NCBI GenBank assembly: GCA_026770025.1
Contig: JAMXDE010000047.1
Location: 372,001-436,000 of the forward strand
Source: Craspedostauros australis
Lineage: Eukaryota > Bacillariophyta > Bacillariophyceae > Mastogloiales > Achnanthaceae
Direction: 5' to 3'
DNA: 64,000 nt
Position numbers and translations under genes: made by a program. Under the pieces are notes generated by a model. The model saw only the letters and a program-made list of their open reading frames with translations, was not told the origin of the DNA and did no database searches. The stretch's first letter is position 1, and the number at the start of each line of letters is the position of its first letter. This document shows, one piece after another, positions 28,717 through 38,345 of the stretch.

Positions 28717-29599
28717 TCAACATGCACCACAACCACAATGTCGCCAATCAATCCATTGCATTTGGTGGCTCCCAGAGCACTCACATCAGAATTGCGGAAC
28801 AGGACGGAGTTGAGTGGCCATCAGAGCCATCATCTCTGCGGACGTATCTTTTGTGTGGCGTGTTCTCGAGAAATTCTCGCAGAACAGACCAAACTGGATT
28901 TGGATTTGGGACGTGGCGGTGGTCCATTGAGTCGAAAGTTGATCGTGTGCGTCACAGCACACGTGTCAAGTGCATGAGAAAAATGTGACCGAGTGAGAAA
29001 TGTCACAGTTGGAATTGATACTTCGACACGTCGTCACCCATCAACACGTTTGTTGGATTCCTTTGCAATAATTCCTGAACAAACCTTCCGTCCTCGAAAC
29101 GACGAACCGCTTCGACGATGTCCATGATGTGGGCGTCGGAGAATGACCAAAGCTCGTGGGGCGGATAGTGGCACACACATCATCGCTCCACGCTCTTTCT
29201 CTGCTCTCGGCTGCTCTGCTCGTGTGAGATCATCACAACATTACGTGCAGATCCTCGCGATGTTCTTTCGTTGAGAACAACGGCATATAGTAGCCACAAA
29301 ATCAGTTCCGAGAGGTAACGGGTTCTCTCCAGCAATCTCCAGAAGTTTCAAAACTCTCCCTTCCTCCTGCGAAATTGGAGCACCAAAGATCGTTTACATC
29401 AAGAGGCATCAGCAAAGGCATCAACAGGAGGTGTCAAGGCTGCACAAGTCCCATCCACCACGCTGTTTCCGAGACATCCGCTCCGCAACCAACCGAAGCG
29501 CATTCGCAGGCCATCACGGCATAAAACCTGGAACTCTGTTTCTCCCAAACCAGGCGGAACAAAACGGAACAGATCGCAGCACCAAGAGCAACAGGCAAG
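28717..29599. other. Spacer between J-domain and hydrolase genes
   Basis: Divergent spacer of 883 bp. On the minus strand near 29011-29165 a short open stretch ends ..RFVQELLQRNPTNVLMGDDV.. then QFQL and a stop. It looks protein-like but has no start or splice partner that I could place, and is reported as a finding. The rest holds the two promoters. Confidence 0.45.
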
Positions 29600-31510
29600 A
29601 TGGCGGGTGTAGCTACGATCGCACCCCACACCTTCATCCACAGTATCTACGATGCTGTCATGGAGATGGACTACGAACTCAGCCTCGTGTCACCCATCGC
29701 GTTCTTGGTGCTAGTTGGATACATCGTGTACCTCGCTGTCTCGACTTGCCTGTGGATTGCGACTGCTGCCATCGGCCTCATCAGTCGTCTCGCAGCTCCA
29801 TCCAGCGATACTCGCACATCTGCAAGCCACAACCAGAGCCAACACGATGCGAGCATCGCGGACGATACCAAAAGCAAGACAAAGAGCCGACGTGATCCAT
29901 CAAAGACCAACAAGGAAGAACCATCACAGTCACAACCGCCACCAGAAAACCTAACGGGATCCGCGTATTCGCAAGTGCGACATCACACTGTCACAATTCT
30001 GCTTCTGCTCATGGCCATCGCTGATCCTCCTGCCAGACTCAGCGAGTTCCATGTGGCACCCCCCGGCAATTACAACAACAGTCACATGAGCACAAATGCA
30101 ACAGCTCGGAATGGGACATCACGATTGCACGGTCAGCAAATTCTGAAGAGTGGAGAGAGCCAGGAGAATCAGCACGTTCCTGTCGATCACGAACTCGCAG
30201 ATCTACTTGTCGGTCCGGATGAAAGGCTAAGGGAGGTGCTCAACCTCATGCCAGATCTGGCCAAAGGACCCTCTCCGCCTTGGATTCTGCGCAACCGACA
30301 CATGCAGATCTTCCCATTCATGATCCAGAATGAGATCCATCGGATGCAGGGCATTCCCTACCAGCGGCTCCACGTTTCTGTCTTGGATTGTCACGACAAG
30401 CTCGCCGACGGCTGCTCGTCGCAACTCCACCGCACGTCTGCAAAACCAGCGGATCGTGGCGACGGTGATCGCTCAAGCACGCACGAAAGCATCAACATGA
30501 CGGAGACAATCACGATTGACGTGTTCCCGCCGTTCCAGGACGTCGATTCGCCCTACAACAAGAACTTCAACGCCAGCTCGCCGGTCATCATCTTCAACCC
30601 CGGTCTCAGATGCCACTCGCAAGATCTCCCGGGCACCACCATCGTCCGCAAGGCCTACGAGGTCGGAATTCGATCCGTCGTCATCAACAGACGCGCGCAC
30701 ACCCTCGATCAACCGCTCAACAGCCCGCGATGGAATCTCTTCGGCGACGTCGAAGATATCGAGCAGGTCTACTGGTATCTCAAGAACGAGCACCTGCCAC
30801 CCAACACCGCCATGTTCTTCCACGGCATCTCGTCCGGCACGGCACTCACCGTCACAAGTTTGTCCAAATGGGATCGCCGCAACATGGAGCATCCCGACCA
30901 CCCGTCACCGTCCTTTGTTGCCTCCGTCTCTATCGCTCCGGGATGCGACATCTCGCGCACCCTCGGACGCGATCGCATCCTCTGGCCCTACCATGACATC
31001 CTCCTGCCCATGGTCAAGCTAACCTTCATCCGCAATAACGAAGAGCTGCTGCGTGCGCATGACTCCGACGCCGTAGATGCAGCACTGGCCAGCACCACCC
31101 TGCAGGACTTCGTCCACGAAGCGGCGCCCTTCTCGGGATTCGGAAATCGAACGGCATACTACAACGAGATCAACCCAGTGCAAGGCATGACGGACATCAC
31201 GACACCCAAGCTCATTCTCAACGCCGTCGATGATCCCTGCTGCAGCATTGCCAGCCTCTATGAGACCTCACCGTACGAGAATCACGATTCCAAGACCTTC
31301 GCGCAGCTCGTCTCCGAGGCGCAACGCTCTATCCTTGCCGTCACGAAAACCGGTTCCCACTGTCCCTTCTTCGATGTCTCCTCCGATGGTTCGATCTTCA
31401 CCAGAGATGCCGTCACCGGTGGCTGGATGCTCAACAGCTGGGCAGATCGCATGTCCATCGAATTCTACATGGCGGCGCTCAAGGTTTACGACGAACGGCG
31501 ATTCCTATGA
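29600..31510 (+). CDS. ABHD1/ABHD3-type alpha/beta hydrolase, membrane-anchored, 636 aa
   Basis: Members of this family (YheT, EMB8, ABHD1/2/3) are membrane-bound serine hydrolases acting on lipids; ABHD3 is a phospholipase. Two hydrophobic segments lie near the N-terminus (about 28-62 and 131-145). The family entry motif RNRHMQIFPF (232-241) matches the N-x-H-x-Q-x pattern, followed by VIIFNPGLRCHSQDLPGTTI and INRRAHT. The nucleophile elbow is GISSG (Ser 411), the acid is in LNAVDDPC (about 545) and the histidine in KTGSHCPFF (His 587), so the triad looks complete. A 60-residue polar insert (about 80-120) and a glycosylation-rich loop (NNSHMSTNATARNGTS) are unusual for the family and fit a lumenal loop. 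Start ATG at 29600 is preceded by CAAG. Substrate unknown. Confidence 0.85.
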   Translation: MAGVATIAPHTFIHSIYDAVMEMDYELSLVSPIAFLVLVGYIVYLAVSTCLWIATAAIGLISRLAAPSSDTRTSASHNQSQHDASIADDTKSKTKSRRDPSKTNKEEPSQSQPPPENLTGSAYSQVRHHTVTILLLLMAIADPPARLSEFHVAPPGNYNNSHMSTNATARNGTSRLHGQQILKSGESQENQHVPVDHELADLLVGPDERLREVLNLMPDLAKGPSPPWILRNRHMQIFPFMIQNEIHRMQGIPYQRLHVSVLDCHDKLADGCSSQLHRTSAKPADRGDGDRSSTHESINMTETITIDVFPPFQDVDSPYNKNFNASSPVIIFNPGLRCHSQDLPGTTIVRKAYEVGIRSVVINRRAHTLDQPLNSPRWNLFGDVEDIEQVYWYLKNEHLPPNTAMFFHGISSGTALTVTSLSKWDRRNMEHPDHPSPSFVASVSIAPGCDISRTLGRDRILWPYHDILLPMVKLTFIRNNEELLRAHDSDAVDAALASTTLQDFVHEAAPFSGFGNRTAYYNEINPVQGMTDITTPKLILNAVDDPCCSIASLYETSPYENHDSKTFAQLVSEAQRSILAVTKTGSHCPFFDVSSDGSIFTRDAVTGGWMLNSWADRMSIEFYMAALKVYDERRFL

Positions 31511-31930
31511 AGTGATGCGCTTCGGTCTGCAACGATCTCACAACCAGGAGCAAACAATAGGAGCAAAGACTCGATCAAGTATAGTACATGATGCATGAAA
31601 CAATTATGTATACTCTTCAGCGTTGGATGGTGTCATTGCATGATGATCCACCGCAGCATTCTCGTAGAGCAAACGTGACGTGGACGAGAACTCGGTGTCC
31701 ATCAGGGCAACTCGCCATCGCCGTTTGACTGGTATGGCTGTGTCATCCTGCCTTGTAGAAAGTTTACCTGGATGGTCCGAGTATGTTCAAAAGGATGCTT
31801 GTACCACGTGTCATCCTCTTCTTCTCCGTCTTCTTGTTTGTCCTGATCGAATCCACTTCGATTTAGTCCATGGCGGTGAAAGCAAGCTCTCCCTTGCCAC
31901 CATCTACACTCCTGCTCACACACGAGTTCT
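31511..31930. other. Intergenic, convergent 3' ends, nothing seen
   Basis: 420 bp between the 3' ends of the hydrolase gene and the MutS gene. Short frames only; AT-richer at 31570-31620. Confidence 0.55.
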
Positions 31931-34900
31931 CTACTGAAAATGGCGCAACGTGCGGCCGTCGTTGATCGAGACGAGCCCGAACCCGCTCTTCGCGAGCTTC
32001 TGGATGATGCGGCTCTCCCAGGCCCGGGATTCTGTCTTCGAGGCAACTGGAATCACAGCAACTGGGCAGCCGGAGGATGACCATCTACGGCGATGCTGGT
32101 CGATGCGGTTTTGGAGGTTGTCGGTCTCACCCACATACAACCGGGACGGGTTGACGCTCACTTCGACGATGTAAACGCAGGAATGACCAAACGCGATGGA
32201 GGCAGGTGCGCACCATCTTGGTGGAATCAACTGGGCCTGCGCGCCAATGAGCTCTCGAGCAACATTGACGGCATCATCCAGAGTCAAATCTTTCATCGTC
32301 GATGACGACGAGTCCGCGGATCCGGTTGTTGCAGCGGTGCCAGAACTGGATTGAAAGTCGTTGTCACTTTCGCTGTTGGTGCATCCATCAGCAGCAGCTG
32401 TTTCTGATGGCGACGATGCTTCAAGACCAGGGAGGAAGCCAGCGAAGTAGTCGGCTCGGTCGATGATCTCCTTCGGCAATCCGAATCTTGCTGCTGTTAC
32501 CAAGGCCAATGAATCTGTGCACACGCCATCCTCTAAACGGTACGTCCATGCATACCCGTCACCATGCTTGCCAATGGCTCCGATATTCGGGTTACCGGCA
32601 TCGCCCACCTCGTCTTCGTCAGCAGCTGCTCCCCGGATGACTCCCATCTGCTTGGTTCGAATGCGATCTTTGGCGAACAATGGAAGGTCCAACAGATCGT
32701 GAAGATGTGTGGCGAAGAAGCCCTTCATTCCTTGCTTGGCCATCGCCTCCAGCACCGCGCCGGCTAATCGAGTGCCGTCCTTGGGCGATGTACCTCTGCC
32801 CAGCTCATCAACGAAGATGAGGGACTTGGAACCGCAACTGCGAAGAAGAGCTGCGATGTCACCCATCTCGGCGCCGAAGGCCGACTTGTTCTCGGACGGT
32901 ACGTCGGCGCTTGCGCCACGGCAAAAGATGGTGTCGAAGCGAGGGATCTTGGATTGTGGCCCAACCGGCGCACAGAGTCCGCAAGCTGTCAGAAGAGCAG
33001 CGGCGGCGGCTGATCTCATCAACGTGCTCTTGCCGCTCATGTTTGGAGCGGTCAGAAGGAAGAGGGAATCAAGATCAAATGTATTTGATACGGCTTGCGT
33101 CTTGTCCATCCAGTACGGCCACAGGTCAACGAACCGGGCTGAATCGGGGCTGTCGTTGGAACCAGAGGAAGAAGAATGGTCAAACTCGACGTCAGGATGC
33201 GAGTTGAAGCCGGAGATGGTGCTGGAAGAGGATGCAGTATCAGCTTCGTGGACATCGCTGCCAAGGTCTTCACTGCCTTGTTCAACTTCAAACACCTCGG
33301 CCATGGACCAGCCCAACATCCTTGCCTTCGTTGCGTGATGGAACGCAGCGGAGAGGACCAAGTTGAAATGCGCTGACTGCACGATGGCAGGGATGTGGCC
33401 ATCGTCGTGCAACGCATCGGCTAGCTCCGTGAGAATGGCGGCAACTTCCTGGCATGCGAGGTCGCACGCAGTCACATATTCCGAGAGGGCAGATTGGACC
33501 CTTTCGGTGGTGTGCCGATTCTTCATGATCTTGCCATTTCTGTCTCTCGGGCAGAAGAAATCTTCCTTTGCTCCTTTTGCCCACGATGGAATCTGCTTCA
33601 CGGCCACGAGGTTGTTGAAGAGATCATGGACGATGAGGCCGTTCTTCGGTCTCGAAGTCGAACTAGTCGGGCTGCCATTCTGGCCAACAGGCTCGCCATT
33701 GAAGTCGCATTCAATCGCATCTGACAGCTCCTTCGCAGCCAACGCAACTCTGCCGTAAGCATCAGTTGCGGCAGATGGACGAACACGACCACGCCAGGGT
33801 GCTTCGTTCTTTTCCAAGAATGACCGAGGAATACAGGACGAAGCGCTGAGATCGTCGACATCCAAATCCATATCCTCATCCAAGTTGATATTGGAGTCTG
33901 GACTGACATGATACATGGGACTGATGACATTCTCGATTGCTTCAATGGCCTTGCCGCAGCGCTCGGCGAACGATGCCTGATCTGATGCAAGGCCGCTCTC
34001 GTACTCCATCAGCAGAAGCATGGAATCTACCACCGGCTGCGGAAGACTTGATGACGCGAACGGTGAAGTGGAGTCATCGTTTGGCGAGCCGATTGCGACC
34101 TTGGCGGAATACATGGTCTGAAGCAGGTCACCGTAAACGCGGGCGCTGGCTTGGCCCACTCGCAACAGGCTCAGTACTTTGCCCAATGGAGGCACGTGCA
34201 GCGGCGGCAACGGGATACTCTCATCTTCCGATTGCAACGAGGCCACCACGGTCCTCAGTGCGTCCGCAACGACTGGAGGAGGCGGAACGAGCAGATACCG
34301 CTGGATAAGTTGCCGTGCTGCGATGGGGGCAGAATCATCCATCACATGTAGCAATAGCGCAGGGATAGTCTTGTCCTGAAGCAGTCCAAGCTGGATGGCG
34401 GTTTCCACGTACAGTGGGTTGGTTTGCGTCTTGGATTGTTGCGTCGAGCTCGGCGCAATTCCAGTTTCTGTCTCCGCCGTTGATTGAGTGGATATGGATG
34501 ATGATAACGAGATGCTGGGCGAGAAAGACGACATGGCGACGATCTGAAAGTCGTGCATGCGTAGACCATCGCCGATGCGGTTGCTTTGATCGTTGCTCAT
34601 GCGATCGCTTCCGCTTTTCTTCGTGTCCGCCAAGGAACGATCGTTCCCTGCAGCATTGTATGCGCTGTCTGTATCCATAGTATCGACGTCGGATCCCATC
34701 GCATCCGTACCTTCACCTAGTGTTGTGTCAAAGTCCGTTATACCAGAGTCGCCCAGCTGCAGGAGGCTGTTGATGATGGCAGAGCTGTAGCGATCAGTGT
34801 CTGACATTCCCATCCCGGCATCCGGTATGACGAACGGGGGCAGGATGCTCGTACGGAGCCGGTAGCCACCAAGCGAAGACTCAATCATCGTTCGGGTGGT

Positions 34901-37192
34901 GCCGGCTGCTGGAGTCACGGTGGAGCGGCGGGCGGATTGAGCCGAGGCGGGCAGGAATGGGAATAACACACTCCACTGCGACATGGACAACCCCGTGGAT
35001 GACGATGAGGACGGATTCGGCGTCATGGAGGAGAGTGGCGAAGTTGTCCACTGGCGGTACTGCTGGTGCTCCGTCGGTGACAGGACAACTATTAATGGGT
35101 CGGAGGGTGGCTCTGCCGCCAGCCGGCATGCCACGGCCTCTGCTGTCAGACGTTCTGACACATGGACGGTCCTCTCCTCCATCTGCACCTTGATGAGAGC
35201 GTATCCATCGTTGGATGTGCTGATGATGCCCACGAAGGGACGGGACTGCGGTAGAGATTCCAGCGACTTTTGGGGATCATCCGCTGACGAAAGCAACCAC
35301 TGATCGTAGAGGTAGATCGGCGAGGCGGGCGACACGATCTGCGTGAGCACCCTCGTCTTGAGCTGCTTGCTGCTGCTCGGCGATGCGCCAGTGCTGGCGA
35401 CCGCCGATCTTCGCGTGCTTCCCGTTTCGCTGCCAATGCCAGTGGCGGTACCTCTGAATGCGGACGATGATCCTGCCCCGCCTGTTGGCGTTGTGGCGAG
35501 CTGCGTTTCGGACACCTCTTCGTACACGGCCACGGAGAATCCAGCTTGTGTCATGGCGGTCAAGGTGGCCTGGATGTTGCGATGCGGACACCCGGCCTTG
35601 CACTTGCCTGCCATACTGTTCAACCCGACGTGCTCGACGAGAAGGATGGCATCCAGTCCGTAGGTCTCGTAGAAATCGCCGCACCTGGTCAGGACTATGC
35701 AGTGCGGATGCCTTTCCTTTTCGGCACGGCAGAAATGGAGGAAGGTGCCCTTGCGGCCTTGCGTGGATCTTGCGGATCTCGCTGCTGTCGGTGACGATGA
35801 CGACAAGGCTCCCAAGTCCAGGGAGAACCTGTTCCAGGATGGCGGATGAGGAGACCCCAAAGGGTCGTACCCCATGGGACACTGCTCACAGTCCAACTGT
35901 GGGATGAGGGCCTGCGCCGTGCTCTTGTTGATCCTGAGAAGCGGCTCCTTCCAGTACGGATCGACCTTGCACTTAGGATTCGCGAAGAGGTATTCGATCC
36001 ATTCATCGTGCGAAATGGCCCTGTTGGCAGTTCGCGCGTTGGCATTGCCGGAAGCTTGCTTGCCATCTGGCGAGGGGTACTGAGGCGGGATCTCCTCTCC
36101 CTTTGCTCTGCTATCTTTCTTTTCCGCGTTGGCGGATTTTGCCGCGTCCGCTTTCGATGCGACAGTGGTTCCCTTTGCCATGTCTGATTGCTGCTTCCTC
36201 AGCACGCGAAGCAACAGGATGTTCTGCGCCAGCTGTTGGCTCCGAACATCGGGAACGTCGTCTACCAGCGAAGCCGGTAGTCCCTTGGCGATCCTCTCCA
36301 GCGTCGCCTTCGGTGCCGGCTGAGGCGAGCCGAAGAGAGCCGTGGAGACCTGCTTCGGGCTGTTGACGTTGATGGCCTCGCCGTCATTGAGATCAGCGAT
36401 GGTTTTCTCCAGCTGCAGCATCCTTTCTTCAACAGTCGAAGTTTGCGGGGCGGAGGAGTCCGCAGGTGTGGCCGTCGACAAGAGACGTGTCATGGACCGT
36501 CGTTGCGGTTGGGATCGAAGATGCGATCCTAGCCCTGCGACGTCGTTTTGGTTGGCAACGGCAGAGAATGACCTGCTGAAGAGATGGTTGTCAATGCCGA
36601 CGCTGGCACCACTCGCGAAGACGATGTGTGGTCGATGATGCTGAAGATTCTGGAACGTCAGCGGATTGGCCGCGAGACGGGACGCCCTGGATGGGTACGG
36701 TGCCATGTAGGCATCGACCACCAAGGAGCTTGCAAATCGAAGCGAGGAGAGCCACCCACGTTGCGAACTGACTTTGCTGTGTTGGGATCTGGAGATTTGC
36801 TTCAACTTCGTTTTCAGGTTGTCACAAGATTTGGCATTGCGACCAGCATTGTGGCTTGCACTGCCTGCGTTCATCGAAGCATGAATGCAGCGTTGTGCTG
36901 CCAGAAAGGAGTTCATGAGATGTTGTTCAGTGTGGGGATCAGTGTGGTATGCAGGATGCGCTGTCAATGGTGCTGTTTGAACAAGCTCGTGGGCTGATGG
37001 CGGATGTTGCAGCTCTCTCACGCAGCTGGGCGAGACCTGCGGTTCGGCGAGAACCCACGCAGCCAAACCAATTGCGACCACCCAGATCAGACGCTGGGAC
37101 CAAGATGAAGATCGCTTTGTTGTGAAGTTCCTCTCTTTGGGTTGTCTGCAAGACCTTGGGACCTCTTCCTCCCCTGCGATTGATGCCTCCAT
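31931..37192 (-). CDS. MSH1-like organellar MutS with C-terminal GIY-YIG nuclease domain, 1753 aa
   Basis: MSH1 in plants protects organelle genomes from point mutation and ectopic recombination. The mismatch-recognition domain carries LTRCGDFYETYGLDAILL (FYE at about 508). The ATPase has Walker A LTAPNMSGKSTLMRSA (about 1383), the DVPSENKSAFGAEM segment, and Walker B SLIFVDELGRGTSPKDGTR (about 1458), then FFATHLHDL. The last 80 residues form a GIY-YIG nuclease: CVYIVEVSVNPSRLYVGETDNLQNRIDQHRRRW, with the later Glu in ESRAWESRIIQKL. The two are fused as in plant MSH1. The N-terminus is long: a membrane-like stretch at about 35-50, then Arg/Ser-rich sequence (RSFSAVANQ, RRSMTRLLSTATPADS) like a mitochondrial presequence, so translation might start lower down (for example Met 164). 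Residues 273-290 read INVNSPKQVSTALFG, a motif typical of family A DNA polymerases. Several Ser/Asp-rich insertions enlarge the protein. Single exon. Confidence 0.93.
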   Translation of the reverse strand: MEASIAGEEEVPRSCRQPKERNFTTKRSSSWSQRLIWVVAIGLAAWVLAEPQVSPSCVRELQHPPSAHELVQTAPLTAHPAYHTDPHTEQHLMNSFLAAQRCIHASMNAGSASHNAGRNAKSCDNLKTKLKQISRSQHSKVSSQRGWLSSLRFASSLVVDAYMAPYPSRASRLAANPLTFQNLQHHRPHIVFASGASVGIDNHLFSRSFSAVANQNDVAGLGSHLRSQPQRRSMTRLLSTATPADSSAPQTSTVEERMLQLEKTIADLNDGEAINVNSPKQVSTALFGSPQPAPKATLERIAKGLPASLVDDVPDVRSQQLAQNILLLRVLRKQQSDMAKGTTVASKADAAKSANAEKKDSRAKGEEIPPQYPSPDGKQASGNANARTANRAISHDEWIEYLFANPKCKVDPYWKEPLLRINKSTAQALIPQLDCEQCPMGYDPLGSPHPPSWNRFSLDLGALSSSSPTAARSARSTQGRKGTFLHFCRAEKERHPHCIVLTRCGDFYETYGLDAILLVEHVGLNSMAGKCKAGCPHRNIQATLTAMTQAGFSVAVYEEVSETQLATTPTGGAGSSSAFRGTATGIGSETGSTRRSAVASTGASPSSSKQLKTRVLTQIVSPASPIYLYDQWLLSSADDPQKSLESLPQSRPFVGIISTSNDGYALIKVQMEERTVHVSERLTAEAVACRLAAEPPSDPLIVVLSPTEHQQYRQWTTSPLSSMTPNPSSSSSTGLSMSQWSVLFPFLPASAQSARRSTVTPAAGTTRTMIESSLGGYRLRTSILPPFVIPDAGMGMSDTDRYSSAIINSLLQLGDSGITDFDTTLGEGTDAMGSDVDTMDTDSAYNAAGNDRSLADTKKSGSDRMSNDQSNRIGDGLRMHDFQIVAMSSFSPSISLSSSISTQSTAETETGIAPSSTQQSKTQTNPLYVETAIQLGLLQDKTIPALLLHVMDDSAPIAARQLIQRYLLVPPPPVVADALRTVVASLQSEDESIPLPPLHVPPLGKVLSLLRVGQASARVYGDLLQTMYSAKVAIGSPNDDSTSPFASSSLPQPVVDSMLLLMEYESGLASDQASFAERCGKAIEAIENVISPMYHVSPDSNINLDEDMDLDVDDLSASSCIPRSFLEKNEAPWRGRVRPSAATDAYGRVALAAKELSDAIECDFNGEPVGQNGSPTSSTSRPKNGLIVHDLFNNLVAVKQIPSWAKGAKEDFFCPRDRNGKIMKNRHTTERVQSALSEYVTACDLACQEVAAILTELADALHDDGHIPAIVQSAHFNLVLSAAFHHATKARMLGWSMAEVFEVEQGSEDLGSDVHEADTASSSSTISGFNSHPDVEFDHSSSSGSNDSPDSARFVDLWPYWMDKTQAVSNTFDLDSLFLLTAPNMSGKSTLMRSAAAAALLTACGLCAPVGPQSKIPRFDTIFCRGASADVPSENKSAFGAEMGDIAALLRSCGSKSLIFVDELGRGTSPKDGTRLAGAVLEAMAKQGMKGFFATHLHDLLDLPLFAKDRIRTKQMGVIRGAAADEDEVGDAGNPNIGAIGKHGDGYAWTYRLEDGVCTDSLALVTAARFGLPKEIIDRADYFAGFLPGLEASSPSETAAADGCTNSESDNDFQSSSGTAATTGSADSSSSTMKDLTLDDAVNVARELIGAQAQLIPPRWCAPASIAFGHSCVYIVEVSVNPSRLYVGETDNLQNRIDQHRRRWSSSGCPVAVIPVASKTESRAWESRIIQKLAKSGFGLVSINDGRTLRHFQ

Positions 37193-38345
37193 CAATGCGA
37201 TCTCTTCGACTGCGTCGTTCCTCCTGCTCTTCCTCCTGCTCTGTTGTCCCTCCTGTGGTTGCTCTCTATGATGGCGATGACCTCTCTGCTCATCAACTTG
37301 TTGGCCTCGGCGGTTGGCACGAACTGTTCAAGAGGAAGAAGGCGCAGAGGAGCGAAGCGGAATTGGGAGATCTCTTCCAGGTCGTCGTAGGTTCATGTAC
37401 GTGCATGGTATGAGAACTCGCTTTGTTTGTTTGTGTTCGCGACACGAAGGCCATGATTCGTTCTCTTGATTGCGGCTGTCCACACACCTCAACACAAACA
37501 CATGCAAACCAACACCCCCACGCCGATCGCCGACTGTTGTTGCGTGTTGTGTTCGGTTACCGCGAAAATCCGAGTTGGCACCAGCCATCCATTATCCACG
37601 ACTAGAAAGATTGCCTTTTTGCGAACAACGAGCTTTCTTGCTGCCAGTCGTGGATATACATTGGCGCCACGTCTGGAACCGTTCCGAACATTTGTGGTTG
37701 ATGGCAGAAATGTGGCGCAACGCCCACAATTGTGTTCTGCACAAGGATTGTAGGTATAATGTGACACGTCCCTCGGAAAGATAGCATCCAGATTGGTACA
37801 AACATAGGTTTGTTGGAATGCGTGGTGTCAGCGATCTTCACGAGATCCATTCACAAGAGATTGACTCATCGCCGCGTCTTGCTCTTTGTGTGTGGGTGTC
37901 TCTCTCCCTCTCTTCCCGTCGTGCGGGTTTGCATGTTGGCCGTGCCGTCGCGACTCCGTTTCAATTCACACACGAGTCCTTCCGTTGGATGTGTGTGGAG
38001 CATGCAATGATAGCGGGTGGGGCCTTGTGTCAAACTTATGTGGGAGAGGGATGGTGCCTTCGCAAAGTTGCGTGCGAGAACTAGTCGATTCTGACGGCGG
38101 CTTCGATTTCTGTCAGACTCATTAGTTGACTGCTGTGTCGAGTTGATGTGAAGACGGTTGGATGAGTGGTCGGATGGGTACAAATACAGCAGGGTTACAC
38201 GGTATATGCGCACGAGCATGCGTGTCACGACTTCGACAACCCAAGCAATCGCATAGTGAATGCGCGATCCCCAATGTCTGATTCGTATCGGGATACTGCA
38301 TTCGCCCCATACTTTCATCACACGTGAGCATCGTAGCATGCAGCA
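37193..38345. other. Divergent spacer upstream of MutS and PH-like genes, no gene seen
   Basis: 1.15 kb between two divergent starts. A run encoding Ser/Cys-rich frames (37200-37260) reflects CTC/TCC repeats. Short frames on both strands do not show domains. Promoters for both genes would lie here. Confidence 0.55.

Noticed and set aside
35277-35882. 201-codon minus-strand frame inside the MutS gene
   Set aside because: Same-strand alternate frame within a long conserved coding region.
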